A DNA stretch of 64,000 nucleotides from OFTM10 sp964196195 (GTDB taxonomy: Bacteria; Actinomycetota; Acidimicrobiia; Acidimicrobiales; Aldehydirespiratoraceae). The stretch spans positions 29,092 to 93,091 of the forward strand of contig CAXMSE010000041.1 of NCBI GenBank assembly GCA_964196195.1. The letters are read 5' to 3'. The position numbers were made by a program, and so were the translations under genes. Below are positions 33,406 to 42,406 of this stretch, piece after piece; positions within the stretch are counted from its first letter, which is position 1; every line of letters starts with the position of its first letter. The notes below the pieces were generated by a model. That model worked only from the letters and a program-made list of their open reading frames with translations, was not told the DNA's origin and ran no database searches.

Positions 33406-34770
33406 ATGGCCGATTACAGCAAGGTCTTACTCGACGAATCCGAGATGCCCACCCAGTGGTACAACGTCATCCCCGACCTGCCGTCGCCTCCCCCGCCGCC
33501 CCTCCATCCCGGCACCCACGAGCCCATCGGCCCCGACGACCTCGCCCCCCTGTTCCCGATGGCGCTGATCATGCAGGAAGTATCGAACGAGTCCTACATC
33601 GATATCCCCGGTGGCGTGCTCGACGTCTATAGGCTGTGGCGCCCGAGCCCCTTGTTTCGGGCCCGCCGCCTCGAACAACTGCTCGATACCCCGGCCAAGA
33701 TCTTCTACAAGTACGAAGGGGTGAGCCCGGCCGGATCCCACAAGCCCAACACGTCGGTGCCCCAGGCCTACTACAACCACCAGGAGGGCATCACCAAGCT
33801 CACCACCGAGACCGGAGCCGGCCAGTGGGGCAGTGCGCTTGCCTTCGCAACCGCCCAGTACGGCATCGAATGTGAGGTGTGGCAGGTCGCCGCGTCGTTC
33901 AAGACCAAGCCCCACCGCAAGACGATGATGGAGATATGGGGCGCCACGGTCCACCCGAGTCCGTCGGATCTCACCGAGTTCGGACGCTCCCTTCTGGCCG
34001 AAGACCCCGACCATCCGGGAAGCCTGGGTATCGCCATCTCCGAGGCGGTTTCAGCAGCAGTGGCCGACCCCAACACGCGCTACGCGCTCGGCTCGGTCCT
34101 CAACCACGTCCTCCTCCACCAGACGATCATCGGCGAGGAGGCCCTACTCCAGATGGCCAAGGTCGGCGAGACCCCCGACCTCCTGGTGGGCTGCACCGGC
34201 GGTGGTTCCAACTTCGGCGGCCTGAGCTTCCCGTTCCTCCGCGAGAAGTTGAAGGGCAACATGAATCCCACCATCCGCTGTGTGGAGCCCGCAGCCTGCC
34301 CGTCGATGAGCAGGGGCGAATACCGCTACGACTTCGGCGACACCGCTGGGATGACGCCATTGGTGAAGATGCACACGCTCGGCCACCAGTTCATCCCCGA
34401 CCCGATCCATGCTGGCGGACTCCGCTACCACGGCATGTCGCCGCTCGTGTCGCACCTCTACGAGAGCGATCTTGTGGAGGTCGAATCGGTCGGCCAGACG
34501 GAGTGTTTCACCGCGGCGCTCCAGTTCGCCCGCAGCGAAGGAATCGTGCCCGCCCCCGAGCCCACCCACGCGATCGCCGCGGCCATCCGTGAGGCGATGC
34601 GCTGCAAGGAATCCGGCGAGGAGAAGACGATCCTCACCGCCCTCTGCGGGCACGGCCATCTCGACCTCGCGGCCTACGAGCAGTTTCTCGCCGGAGAGAT
34701 AGTCGACCACGAGCTGTCCGACGATGTAATCGCCGCGGCTCTCGCCCAGGTGCCGGTGCTCGACGGCTGA
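33406..34770 (+). CDS. trpB: TrpB2-type tryptophan synthase beta-like protein
   Basis: A 454-residue PLP enzyme of the TrpB2 subgroup, which converts indole and serine (or O-phosphoserine) to tryptophan without a TrpA partner in many cases. Lysine in AGSHKPNTS binds PLP; TGAGQWGSALA, CTGGGSNFGG (phosphate-binding loop) and AGGLRYHGMSPLVSHLY are typical TrpB2. The long N-terminus (DLPSPPPPPLHPGTHEPIG) is also characteristic of the subgroup. ATG 33406 is preceded by GAGGAGG; GTG 33403 is in frame. No trpA or other trp genes nearby. Confidence 0.93.
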   Translation: MADYSKVLLDESEMPTQWYNVIPDLPSPPPPPLHPGTHEPIGPDDLAPLFPMALIMQEVSNESYIDIPGGVLDVYRLWRPSPLFRARRLEQLLDTPAKIFYKYEGVSPAGSHKPNTSVPQAYYNHQEGITKLTTETGAGQWGSALAFATAQYGIECEVWQVAASFKTKPHRKTMMEIWGATVHPSPSDLTEFGRSLLAEDPDHPGSLGIAISEAVSAAVADPNTRYALGSVLNHVLLHQTIIGEEALLQMAKVGETPDLLVGCTGGGSNFGGLSFPFLREKLKGNMNPTIRCVEPAACPSMSRGEYRYDFGDTAGMTPLVKMHTLGHQFIPDPIHAGGLRYHGMSPLVSHLYESDLVEVESVGQTECFTAALQFARSEGIVPAPEPTHAIAAAIREAMRCKESGEEKTILTALCGHGHLDLAAYEQFLAGEIVDHELSDDVIAAALAQVPVLDG

Positions 34771-34798
34771 ACCGCTGACCACTCCGTAGCATGCGGGG

Positions 34799-36019
34799 AT
34801 GGTTGCCTTCCGACTCCGGACAGAGATTGATCAGCTGGCCCTGATCGAACTGCCCTGGGATCAAGCCTTGGCCGACTGGCCCGACGAGCTGTCGATCCGC
34901 CTGCCTGAGGGTCTCCATCGCCACGAGGTTCGCTTCCTCGAGGTCGACGGCACCACCGTCGCCCTCAAGGAACTTCCGCACCGACTCGCCGAGCGCGAAT
35001 ACTCCATGCTCGAGCGCCTCCGCGACCATCCACTCCCGGGCGTGACCCTCATCGGGATCGCCTCCGATCGGCGAGCCGGCGATGGCACCGCGCTCGAGGC
35101 GATTCTCATAACCCGCCATCTGCGCTACTCCCTGCCCTACCGATTCCTATTCAGCGAGAACCGCCACGAATGGCTGCGCGATCGAGTGGTGGATGCTCTG
35201 GCCGTACTACTTGTGCGGCTCCACATGGCTGGATTCTTCTGGGGCGACTGCTCTCTCAACAATGCCCTGTTCCGCCGCGACGCCGGCGCCCTACGCGCCT
35301 ATGTGGTCGACACCGAAACCGCTGAGTGGCACGAGACCCTCAGCTCGGGACAACGCCGTCTCGAACTCGACATCGCGACGGAAAACGTCCTCGGCGGCCT
35401 CCTCGACCTCCAAGCCAGCGGCCTGCTCAGCCCCAATGTCGAGCCCGAGACCGTCGCCCTGCGGCTGCTCGAGCGTTACGACTCGTTGTGGGCCGAACTC
35501 CACGACGAGGAGGAGATCCCGAGTTCCGAGCTGGGGCGGATTCACGCCCGCTTGACCCGGCTCAACGAGCTGGGATTCGACACCGAGGAGTACGAACTAC
35601 ACGCCGGCGACGGCATCGCCCGCTTCCGTCCCACGATCGTTGAGGAGGGCCACCACGTCAGAAGCCTCCAACGACTCACCGGAATCGTCGCCCACGAGAA
35701 CCAGGCCCGGCGCCTGCTCAGCGCTCTCCGAGGATTCGGCGCGTGGCTGTCACAGACCGAGGGTGAGGTCATCCCCGAAGCCGTGGTGGCATACCGCTGG
35801 CTGAAAGAGCGCTACGAACCGACGCTCGACATCTTGCCGTCAGAACTACGCGGCCGCCTGGAGGACGCAGAGATCTACCACGAGATCCTCAACCACAATT
35901 GGCAGCTCAACGAAGAGGCCGGCGTCGATGTTGCCCTCGACGTTGCGGCCAACAGCTATGTCCAGGCGGTGTTGGAACACCATCTCGATGAGCGGACGGT
36001 GCTTCCGCTCGAGGACTGA
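34799..36019 (+). CDS. DUF4032 protein with kinase-like N-terminal domain
   Basis: A 406-residue protein. The first 200 residues resemble a lipopolysaccharide-kinase/WaaP fold: VALKELPHRLAEREYSML (Lys), HMAGFFWGDCSLNNALF (HxDxxxxN-like catalytic loop, here WGDCSLNN) and YVVDTETAEW (metal Asp). The second half (LDLQASGLL to the end) is the DUF4032 domain. Common in actinobacteria; substrate unknown. 28 bases after trpB2, probably cotranscribed. Convergent with thrH, 7 bases apart. Confidence 0.85.
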   Translation: MVAFRLRTEIDQLALIELPWDQALADWPDELSIRLPEGLHRHEVRFLEVDGTTVALKELPHRLAEREYSMLERLRDHPLPGVTLIGIASDRRAGDGTALEAILITRHLRYSLPYRFLFSENRHEWLRDRVVDALAVLLVRLHMAGFFWGDCSLNNALFRRDAGALRAYVVDTETAEWHETLSSGQRRLELDIATENVLGGLLDLQASGLLSPNVEPETVALRLLERYDSLWAELHDEEEIPSSELGRIHARLTRLNELGFDTEEYELHAGDGIARFRPTIVEEGHHVRSLQRLTGIVAHENQARRLLSALRGFGAWLSQTEGEVIPEAVVAYRWLKERYEPTLDILPSELRGRLEDAEIYHEILNHNWQLNEEAGVDVALDVAANSYVQAVLEHHLDERTVLPLED

Positions 36020-36026
36020 GCCACGA

Positions 36027-36650
36027 TCAGGCCTCGCCACTGCCCGCGTCGGCCGCATCGATCCAGGCCCTCAGGTCGCCGTAGTTGTCGAAGGCGGGAA
36101 GATCGGGATTTTCTTCGATGACATTGTCGGGGGCGAGGAAGAGCGCACCGGAGTTGGCTCCACGAATCATCGCCAAGTCGTTGTAGGCATCGCCGGCCGA
36201 TAGCACGTGATAGTTGAGCGCCCGAAAAGCCTCCACCGATCGACGCTTGTGATCAGGGATCCGGATCACATAGTCGTCGATGTGATCGTCGTTGACCTCG
36301 AGTCGGTGGCACAGGATGGAAGGTCGCCCGAGCTGGGCCATGAATGGGGCAGCGAACTGGGAAAAGGTGTCGCTCAGCAGCACCACCGAATAGTCGGCTC
36401 TCAGATCGTCGAGAAATTCGCGAGCCCCTTCGAGCGGCTCCAGGGTGGCGAGAACGGCGCTGACATCGCTCATCTTCACCCCGTGCTCATCGAGGATCGC
36501 GAGCCTCTTCTTCATGAGAAGGTCGTAGTCGTGCACCTCGCGCGTGGTGACCATGAGGGCTTCGATGCCGGTGCGGATCGCGAGATTGATCCAGACCTCC
36601 GGAGTCAATACGCCTTCGACGTCGAGGGTGACGAGTTTCTGTCGCTGCAC
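36027..36650 (-). CDS. thrH: ThrH-like HAD phosphatase (phosphoserine/homoserine phosphotransferase)
   Basis: A 207-residue HAD protein matching ThrH of Pseudomonas in length and sequence: LVTLDVEGVLTPEVWINLA (nucleophile loop DxExV), TTREVHDYDLLMKKRLAILDEHG, VVLLSDTF (motif II), and SAGDAYNDLAM (motif III). ThrH dephosphorylates phosphoserine and can transfer the phosphate to homoserine. GTG 36650 gives the family length; the frame is open far upstream only as a shadow of the MFS gene. Last of a minus-strand gene run; 50 bases follow the MFS gene. Confidence 0.93.
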   Translation of the reverse strand: MQRQKLVTLDVEGVLTPEVWINLAIRTGIEALMVTTREVHDYDLLMKKRLAILDEHGVKMSDVSAVLATLEPLEGAREFLDDLRADYSVVLLSDTFSQFAAPFMAQLGRPSILCHRLEVNDDHIDDYVIRIPDHKRRSVEAFRALNYHVLSAGDAYNDLAMIRGANSGALFLAPDNVIEENPDLPAFDNYGDLRAWIDAADAGSGEA

Positions 36651-36700
36651 AGGCGAAAATGCTAATGGTTTGGTCGTGGTCTCCACCCCAGATATTCCAT

Positions 36701-38890
36701 CTAGCCACCGAGGCCGCTCAGGATCGCCTTGAGCGACTCCAGCCCAGCGGCCAGCGAATCGGCAAGAGCCGCCAACTCGGTGTTGGCCACCTCGAGACTG
36801 ATCGGGACATCGACCTTTATGGGGATGTTGGTCGTGATCGGAATGGTCTCGCTGATGGGGATCTCCACCTGAAGGTCGATCGGGACGTCGAGGTCGACAG
36901 GAACGGTGACGTCCACCGGAATATCGATCCCGAGGGGTCCCGCGATCGTGATCGTGGTGTCGATCGTCTCCTTGATCGGGATCGATGTCTTGATCGGCAC
37001 CTCGACCACCCGGTCGAAAGCCACCTCGGTGTCGATCGACACCGTCTCGTCGACGTTCACCGTGAACTCGATGAGCGAGTCCGAAAAAGTTTCCAGCCCC
37101 TCGATCGCGGCGTCGAGCCCGTCGGCCACGGTGGGCTGAAGCTCTAGGAGCTGCTCCTGAAAGCCCTGGACCTGGGCGGCGAACAGGGCCGATCCGGCCT
37201 CCACACGGGCGAGGTCGTCTTGGGTGTCGTCGAGATCCGACGACAGCCGACTCACCCACGTGAGCGCGCCCAGGAGGGTAACGAACAGCACACCGACAGC
37301 GACAACGAGAGCGGTGGTTCTGCGATCGATCTTCATGAGTGGTTCCCCTGTCGTGTCATCGGACTCATCGCCACTTCCGGCGATCGAGCCACGGAGCATG
37401 AGTGCCAGCACCACGCCGATCGCCACCAGCGCCGCTGTGGCGAGGAAGGTCTCGGTGATGGCACTCGCGGTGAGATCCTGTTGAGCAGCGATGAGAGCCT
37501 CTTCGAAACCAGGATCGGTGATCGACGGAAGCTCGAGGCCGGCCCGAAGCGAGTTGAACCGGGCGAGTGCCCAGGCAGTGAGCGCGGCCAGGCCGACGCT
37601 GAGCCCAAGCAGGCGAACCACCATCACGGTGGCGGCGGCACTACCCCGCTTGTCGGGTGGGGCTTCGTCCACCACCACCGACGTGGTGGGCGCCACGGTT
37701 GCGCCCAGACCAAGCCCGAGCACGGCGAGCATCGCGGCCAGAGCCAGCCTCGACGAGTCAGCCTCCCAGCTCAGCCCCATCACAAGGTAGGCAACGGCGG
37801 CGGCGGTGAGCCCACCGGTCACGGGCCACCGGTAGCCGATCTTCTCGGTGAGCCGGCCACCGACGTAGGAGGTGATGGCCATGCCGGCGGTCATCGACGA
37901 CAGAAGCCAACCGGCCACCACCGCCGATCGCTCGAGGTCGATCTCCACGGCGTTGACGAAGATCGGCACGTCGACCATTGCGATCACCAACGCCGCGCCC
38001 ACGATGAAGTTCACGATGAGGGCGAGACCGACGGTGGGGCCGGCCAGGAGTCCCCGATCAAGCACGGGATCATCATTGGTGCGCTGGTGACGGACGAACA
38101 CGAGGCCCAGGATCACTGCGACGGGATAGAGGAGCCGGAAGTCAAACCCGTTGCCACCGCGGAGTTCCTCGAGGCCCGACACACTCTGCACTTCTGCGTT
38201 GCCGAGAAGGGCGAGATCGAGACTGACGAGAGCACCGGTGAGCAAGCCGGCACCGATCCAGTCGACACGACGGCTGCGGTTGGGCCGGTGATGATCGGAC
38301 AGGGCCCACCAGACCCACAAGAGCCCACCGAGTGCCATCGGAATATTCAGCCAGAACTGGGTCTGCCAGTTGAAGAACCTGACGAGAACAGCACCGTAGA
38401 GAGGTCCCCAAACCCAACCCAGCGTCTCGATGGCCGCGAGCGTTCCGAGCGCTCGAGCGCGTGAACGGACTGGATACACGTCGCCGACAACAGCAAGCGC
38501 CACCGGCACCATCGCTCCGCCCCCGAGAGCTGTGAGCACTCGCCCTATGAGAAAGGGCCCGAGCGACGACGAGAGCGGAATGACAACGGTGCCGACGAGG
38601 AAGACCAGGTAGGCACCAACGAACACCTGGCGTCGACCGTAGACATCACTGAGCCGCCCCGCTATCGGCATCACCGCGACAAACGCGACCAGGTAGGCGT
38701 TTACCACCCAGGCCGCATCATCGAGCCCGTCCGGCAGCACTAGTCCGAGGTCGTTGATGATCGGGCGCAGCATCGTGGTGACTACGGTGAGGTCATCGGC
38801 CGCGACGAAGACCGCGAACCCAACGGCCAACAAGATCGCCCTGGGGCTCCGAGCGTCCGAGGAGCCGATGTCTACAGAGGGACTATCCAT
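36701..38890 (-). CDS. DHA2-type MFS exporter with fused extracytoplasmic beta-repeat domain
   Basis: A 729-residue protein. Residues about 15-510 are a 14-helix DHA2 MFS transporter with GRLSDVYGRRQ (motif A) and VGRRLTE-like mid-loop motif YVGGRLTEKIGYR. After a linker (GSGDESDDTTGEP) comes a further membrane anchor starting MKIDRRTTALVVAVGVLFV. A short coiled coil follows, then about 100 residues of repeated (V/I)P(I/V)-x4-type strands (VEVPIKTSIPIKETI ... VPVDLDVPIDLQVEIP), then a hydrophobic end. ATG 37336 of that second part is preceded by AGGGGAA, so it may also be made alone. The gene overlaps an LprG-like lipoprotein gene, like the mycobacterial lprG-Rv1410c pair that exports lipids. 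Confidence 0.88.
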   Translation of the reverse strand: MDSPSVDIGSSDARSPRAILLAVGFAVFVAADDLTVVTTMLRPIINDLGLVLPDGLDDAAWVVNAYLVAFVAVMPIAGRLSDVYGRRQVFVGAYLVFLVGTVVIPLSSSLGPFLIGRVLTALGGGAMVPVALAVVGDVYPVRSRARALGTLAAIETLGWVWGPLYGAVLVRFFNWQTQFWLNIPMALGGLLWVWWALSDHHRPNRSRRVDWIGAGLLTGALVSLDLALLGNAEVQSVSGLEELRGGNGFDFRLLYPVAVILGLVFVRHQRTNDDPVLDRGLLAGPTVGLALIVNFIVGAALVIAMVDVPIFVNAVEIDLERSAVVAGWLLSSMTAGMAITSYVGGRLTEKIGYRWPVTGGLTAAAVAYLVMGLSWEADSSRLALAAMLAVLGLGLGATVAPTTSVVVDEAPPDKRGSAAATVMVVRLLGLSVGLAALTAWALARFNSLRAGLELPSITDPGFEEALIAAQQDLTASAITETFLATAALVAIGVVLALMLRGSIAGSGDESDDTTGEPLMKIDRRTTALVVAVGVLFVTLLGALTWVSRLSSDLDDTQDDLARVEAGSALFAAQVQGFQEQLLELQPTVADGLDAAIEGLETFSDSLIEFTVNVDETVSIDTEVAFDRVVEVPIKTSIPIKETIDTTITIAGPLGIDIPVDVTVPVDLDVPIDLQVEIPISETIPITTNIPIKVDVPISLEVANTELAALADSLAAGLESLKAILSGLGG

Positions 38891-39599
38891 CAGAACCCGG
38901 CGCGATGATCGTGAAGTCCTCTCCATAGTCGCTGAGTTCGAGCACCCAATCGGAGCTTCCGTTGCCGGCCTCAGTGGTGAACTCGATGCGGGTCACCAGC
39001 GCGGTGACGGGATGGATCCAGAGATCGACGGGCACGTCGCGCCCCTCCACGAGACCAGCGGTGACTACCTCGATACGTTCGGCGGTGGCGGTGCCGTTCA
39101 GGTGATATCGGTTGCTCTCGACTCCAACGAGCACAGCATCGACGAGGTCGGCCAGCAATGGTTGCCAGCCTCCACGGGGATCGAAGAAGGTGCGGGGGTC
39201 GATATTGTATCCAGCGGGGAGGGGCTCGAACTCGCCGGTGATCGGGTTCGACAGCCACACGTCGGCACCCAGGGCAACCGCGCCCAGCTCGGTCTTCAGG
39301 TTGTCGTTGACGTTGACCCTCAGGATCGCGTCGGCCTCCGCCGGGACCGTGAACCGACCCACCACGGCCTCCAGTGCCAGGCTGTCGACGGGATCGATAT
39401 AGACCGATGCACCGGTGTGCTCCAACTCGAATCTCACCGAGGTGACCGCACCCATCGCATCCGCCGAAGCGACGACGATCACCTCGGCGTCCTCGGCCAA
39501 CCACTCCCCATCGAGGCTTGGGTCACCGCCACCACAGCCCGCCGCGACAAGGCCGATGCACGCCATCACCGCGGCCAGAATACTTCGCCGAACAGTCAC
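38883..39599 (-). CDS. LppX/LprAFG-family lipoprotein
   Basis: A 238-residue lipoprotein with signal peptide and lipobox LVAAGCGGG. The mature part has the LprG pattern: SVRFELEHTGASVYID, DAILRVNVN, GADVWLSNPITGEFEPLPAGYNIDPRTFFDP, LVGVESN.YHLNGTA and a final DVPVDLWIHPVTALVTRIEF. In mycobacteria LprG carries lipids (triacylglycerol, lipoglycans) across the envelope with the MFS protein encoded next to it; the same pairing is here (8-base overlap with the MFS gene). GTG 39599 overlaps the stop of the phosphodiesterase gene (GTGA). Confidence 0.9.
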   Translation of the reverse strand: MTVRRSILAAVMACIGLVAAGCGGGDPSLDGEWLAEDAEVIVVASADAMGAVTSVRFELEHTGASVYIDPVDSLALEAVVGRFTVPAEADAILRVNVNDNLKTELGAVALGADVWLSNPITGEFEPLPAGYNIDPRTFFDPRGGWQPLLADLVDAVLVGVESNRYHLNGTATAERIEVVTAGLVEGRDVPVDLWIHPVTALVTRIEFTTEAGNGSSDWVLELSDYGEDFTIIAPGSDG

Positions 39600-40474
39600 C
39601 CGCTTACACCGAGCGAGGCCTGCACGTCTTCGGAGGTCGCCCGCCCGGCGAGATACTCCGCGACCACAGGCGGGAACCGATGCCTCTTGCTCCAGCGCTC
39701 GTCCTCTACCCAAACCACCTCCGTGTTGATCGTGCCATCTGGCCAGAACTCGTAGCGCCGGTATCCGGGCGGCATCACGGTCATCGCCTCGAAATCCACC
39801 GACAGTCCGGTCGACGGGCAGAGGTGACTGGGAATGCCGCCGATCTCAACGGTGATACCTGTATGGGCATGCCCTGCCGCGACCGCCCGCACCGTGGTGC
39901 CTTCCAGAAGGCCGCGGATCTGCTCGTCGTAGGCGGGCTCTTCGAAGAACCTGCTCGATCCCGGCGGGTGGTGGAGCCAGAGCATCGAGTGCTCGGCGCC
40001 AGGCACAGTCAACTGGCTCTCGAGCCTGGTGTACTCATTGTCGGTGAGGCTGCCATTGGCGTCGTGGATGCGATCGGGGGTGTCGACCCAACCGTGTTGG
40101 GGCTCGAGAGTCCGTCCACCGAGGTTGCTGTCGCCGAAAAGAAACTGCCAGTCACCCACCCTCATGGCGGGTTGGGCAAGCACCCCCGGGCGCGGGAGAT
40201 GCGCGTGAAAGGCGTCGGTGCGGTCGTGGTTACCGGGAAGGCAGTAGACGGGCCGATCGAACCCAGCGAGTGCGAGACCGACCTGTTCGTACTCCTCGGG
40301 CCGGCCCTGGTCGGCGATATCGCCGGTGATCACGAGCATGTCCGGAGGGTCCTCCATGACATGCTCGGCGACCGCAGCGAACGACTCTGTCGTGTTTCGC
40401 CACTGATAGCCGCCGGCCGAAGTGCTGATGTGCAGGTCCGAGAGTTGGGCGACTCTCAACGGTGCGTCCGGCAT
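39596..40474 (-). CDS. CpdA-like calcineurin-type phosphodiesterase
   Basis: A 292-residue metallophosphoesterase: RVAQLSDLHIS (DxH), ITGDIAD (GD), CLPGNHDR (GNHD), LWLHHPP (H), AAGHAHTG (GHxH). These match class III cyclic-nucleotide phosphodiesterases (CpdA/Icc) in order and spacing, but the true substrate could be other phosphodiesters. No signal peptide, so cytoplasmic. Directly upstream of, and overlapping, the LprG-like lipoprotein gene; 19 bases downstream of the dehydrogenase gene. If cAMP is the substrate, it would counter the two cyclase proteins at 8.4-18.2 kb. Confidence 0.88.
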   Translation of the reverse strand: MPDAPLRVAQLSDLHISTSAGGYQWRNTTESFAAVAEHVMEDPPDMLVITGDIADQGRPEEYEQVGLALAGFDRPVYCLPGNHDRTDAFHAHLPRPGVLAQPAMRVGDWQFLFGDSNLGGRTLEPQHGWVDTPDRIHDANGSLTDNEYTRLESQLTVPGAEHSMLWLHHPPGSSRFFEEPAYDEQIRGLLEGTTVRAVAAGHAHTGITVEIGGIPSHLCPSTGLSVDFEAMTVMPPGYRRYEFWPDGTINTEVVWVEDERWSKRHRFPPVVAEYLAGRATSEDVQASLGVSG

Positions 40475-40493
40475 CCCCAGACAATACGCATCT

Positions 40494-41450
40494 TCAGCTG
40501 GACCGGGGAACTACTTCATGTCCTGGCTGTTCGGGCTCGTCATCGAGCATCTCGGCGGGGAATCCAGGGGCGAGAATCGAAAGTCCGGTGGCGTCCTCGA
40601 GGCGCTTGATCACATCGGGAGACCATGCCCGCGAGCCGTAACGGTCCTCGGCATCGAGGAAGATCTCGAGCAGTTGGGGTGAGAGTTCGAGAGGAACACC
40701 TGCTCGGTCGGCCACCGCCTGGAACAGCGACAGGTCCTTCACCACGAGGTCCATGGTGAAGTTGATGTCGCGGCTGCCGTTGAGGATCACCTGACTCTCC
40801 GTCTCATGGACGAAAGAGTTACCCGAAGAAATCCGAATGGCCTCGTAGGTGGTGTTGAGGTCCATACCGGCGGCCTTGGAGGTTACGAGGGCTTCGCTCA
40901 GCGAGACCAAGTTGGCCGAGGCCAGATAGTTGGTAACCACCTTGAGCACCGAGGCCGACCCGAGAGGCCCCGTGTGCAGGATCTCGCGACCCATGGTGGA
41001 AAGCACCGGCAGCATCCGCTCGAACACGTCACGGTCGCATCCCGCGAAGATGGCGATGTTGCCGGTGGCAGCCCGGTGACATCCACCCGACACCGGACAA
41101 TCAACCGGCGATGCCCCCACGGCTTTGACGAGCTCCGCCAGCCGCCGCACCTCGGCTTCGTCGGTGGTGGACATCTCCGCCCAGATCTTGCCCGCCCCCA
41201 GGCCGGCGAGAAGGCCGTCGTCGGCCTCCATCACCGCGGCCGAAGCAGCCGGCGACGGCAGACAGGTGATTACGAGATCGCACCTCTCTGCCATGGATCG
41301 GGGGGATTCCCCCCAGCGGGCACCGGCGGAGAGGAAGGGCTCCGCCGCGGTCCTGTCGATGTCTCGCACCGTGAGGTCGTAGCCGTTGCGCAACAGGGAG
41401 CCCGCGAGCTTCCCTCCCGCGTTTCCGAGCCCGATGAATCCGACCAACAT
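40494..41450 (-). CDS. 3-hydroxyisobutyrate dehydrogenase-family NAD(P) oxidoreductase
   Basis: A 318-residue beta-hydroxyacid dehydrogenase. N-terminal Rossmann motif GFIGLGNAGGKLAGSLLRNG, then CPVSGGCHRAATGNIAIFAG (substrate-binding DxPVSGG block), and catalytic lysine in LKVVTNYLASANLVSLSEAL. The all-alpha C-terminal domain has DINFTMDLVVKDLSLF. Substrate (3-hydroxyisobutyrate, tartronate semialdehyde or other) is not determined. A short acidic tail is present. First of the probable operon that continues with the phosphodiesterase and lipoprotein. Confidence 0.9.
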   Translation of the reverse strand: MLVGFIGLGNAGGKLAGSLLRNGYDLTVRDIDRTAAEPFLSAGARWGESPRSMAERCDLVITCLPSPAASAAVMEADDGLLAGLGAGKIWAEMSTTDEAEVRRLAELVKAVGASPVDCPVSGGCHRAATGNIAIFAGCDRDVFERMLPVLSTMGREILHTGPLGSASVLKVVTNYLASANLVSLSEALVTSKAAGMDLNTTYEAIRISSGNSFVHETESQVILNGSRDINFTMDLVVKDLSLFQAVADRAGVPLELSPQLLEIFLDAEDRYGSRAWSPDVIKRLEDATGLSILAPGFPAEMLDDEPEQPGHEVVPRSS

Positions 41451-41506
41451 GGTTCCCCCTCAGGAGTCGGCGCCCGGTGTCCCGGGTGGCGCGAGATTAC
41501 AGGGGG

Positions 41507-42229
41507 TCAGTCGGAATCGGCGGAATCAGGACTGTCGAAGCTCACGCTCTCGATGCTCACCGAGCTGTCGAGGCTATCGAGGCTGTCGTCGGTGAGCGGG
41601 AGATCAGGCACGACATCCGGATCGAGTGGATCCCCGCCAAAAGCGACCTCATCGCCGTCGCCGTAACCGTCGCGGTCAGTGTCCCAGTGGAGTGGGTCGG
41701 TCTTGTAGGTGTTGAACTCATCGCCGTCGTTGAGCCGATCGTCGTCGGTGTCGTGATCGAGCGGATCGGTACCGTGGACGCTGTATTCGTCGCCGTCGGA
41801 GAGCCCGTCGTGGTCGGTGTCGGCCACCAGTGGGTTGGTGCGGAGCTCCTCGAGCTCGAAACCATCGGGCAACTGATCACCGTCGGTGTCGGGGTTGAGC
41901 GGGTCGCTTCCGAACTTCACTTCCTGATAGTCGGTGAGGCCGTCGGCGTCGGAGTCGGGATTGAGCGGATCGGTGCCCAGCTCCGCCTCTTCGATATCGC
42001 TGAGGCCGTCGCCATCAGCATCGAACGGCGACGAGAAACTGTCGTCGACATCCACGGTGGTGGCCGTGTAGTGAGCCAAGGGGAAAACCGTGCCGGCCTG
42101 GGCGATCGAGACCGCGTCGCGCAGCGGCACATCGCCACCGCTCGATTCCGCGGCAACCGCCACAGAACCGAATGCCACGCTGACGCCGACCGCGCCCCCC
42201 ACGAGCTTCATTGGTTTCGAGATGTCCAC
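41507..42229 (-). CDS. Secreted thrombospondin-type-3-repeat calcium-binding protein
   Basis: About 240 residues. GTG 42229 has AGGAGG 8 bases upstream; a signal peptide follows (MKLVGGAVGVSVAFGSVAVAAES). The middle holds about seven tandem repeats of 18-19 residues with D-x-D-x-D-G-L-S/T-D, as in DADGDGLSDIEEAELGTDPL, the calcium-binding thrombospondin type 3 pattern. It ends in a Ser/Asp-rich tail. No cell-wall sorting signal or membrane helix at the C-terminus. Likely an extracellular or surface protein of unknown partner. The underlying DNA repeat makes mirror-image open frames on the plus strand. Confidence 0.85.
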   Translation of the reverse strand: MDISKPMKLVGGAVGVSVAFGSVAVAAESSGGDVPLRDAVSIAQAGTVFPLAHYTATTVDVDDSFSSPFDADGDGLSDIEEAELGTDPLNPDSDADGLTDYQEVKFGSDPLNPDTDGDQLPDGFELEELRTNPLVADTDHDGLSDGDEYSVHGTDPLDHDTDDDRLNDGDEFNTYKTDPLHWDTDRDGYGDGDEVAFGGDPLDPDVVPDLPLTDDSLDSLDSSVSIESVSFDSPDSADSD

Positions 42230-42406
42230 GGGCAGAGCCTCCTCAGAAGAACCCGACAGGGAAATTTGTGAAACCGCCCGCTCCACTAAGTGTTGTCAGC
42301 GGACCGACCGGCATTCGGTGATTCATCGACCGGTCCCCATGGGTGCCATTGTCGGTCGACCGCCGCTCGACCTTGAGGACCGGCGATCGGGACTAACTTG
42401 AGCCAC

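Noticed and set aside
36701..37060. Tandem DNA repeat or CRISPR-like array
   Set aside because: The short repeats are the coding DNA of the (V/I)P(I/V) strands in the MFS fusion; units are not separated by unique spacers.
41540..42040. CRISPR-like repeats
   Set aside because: The periodicity is 54-57 bases, in frame, and encodes calcium-binding repeats.
41477..42271. Long plus-strand open frame over the thrombospondin-like gene
   Set aside because: It mirrors the tandem DxDxDG repeats of the minus-strand gene and has no sensible domain.
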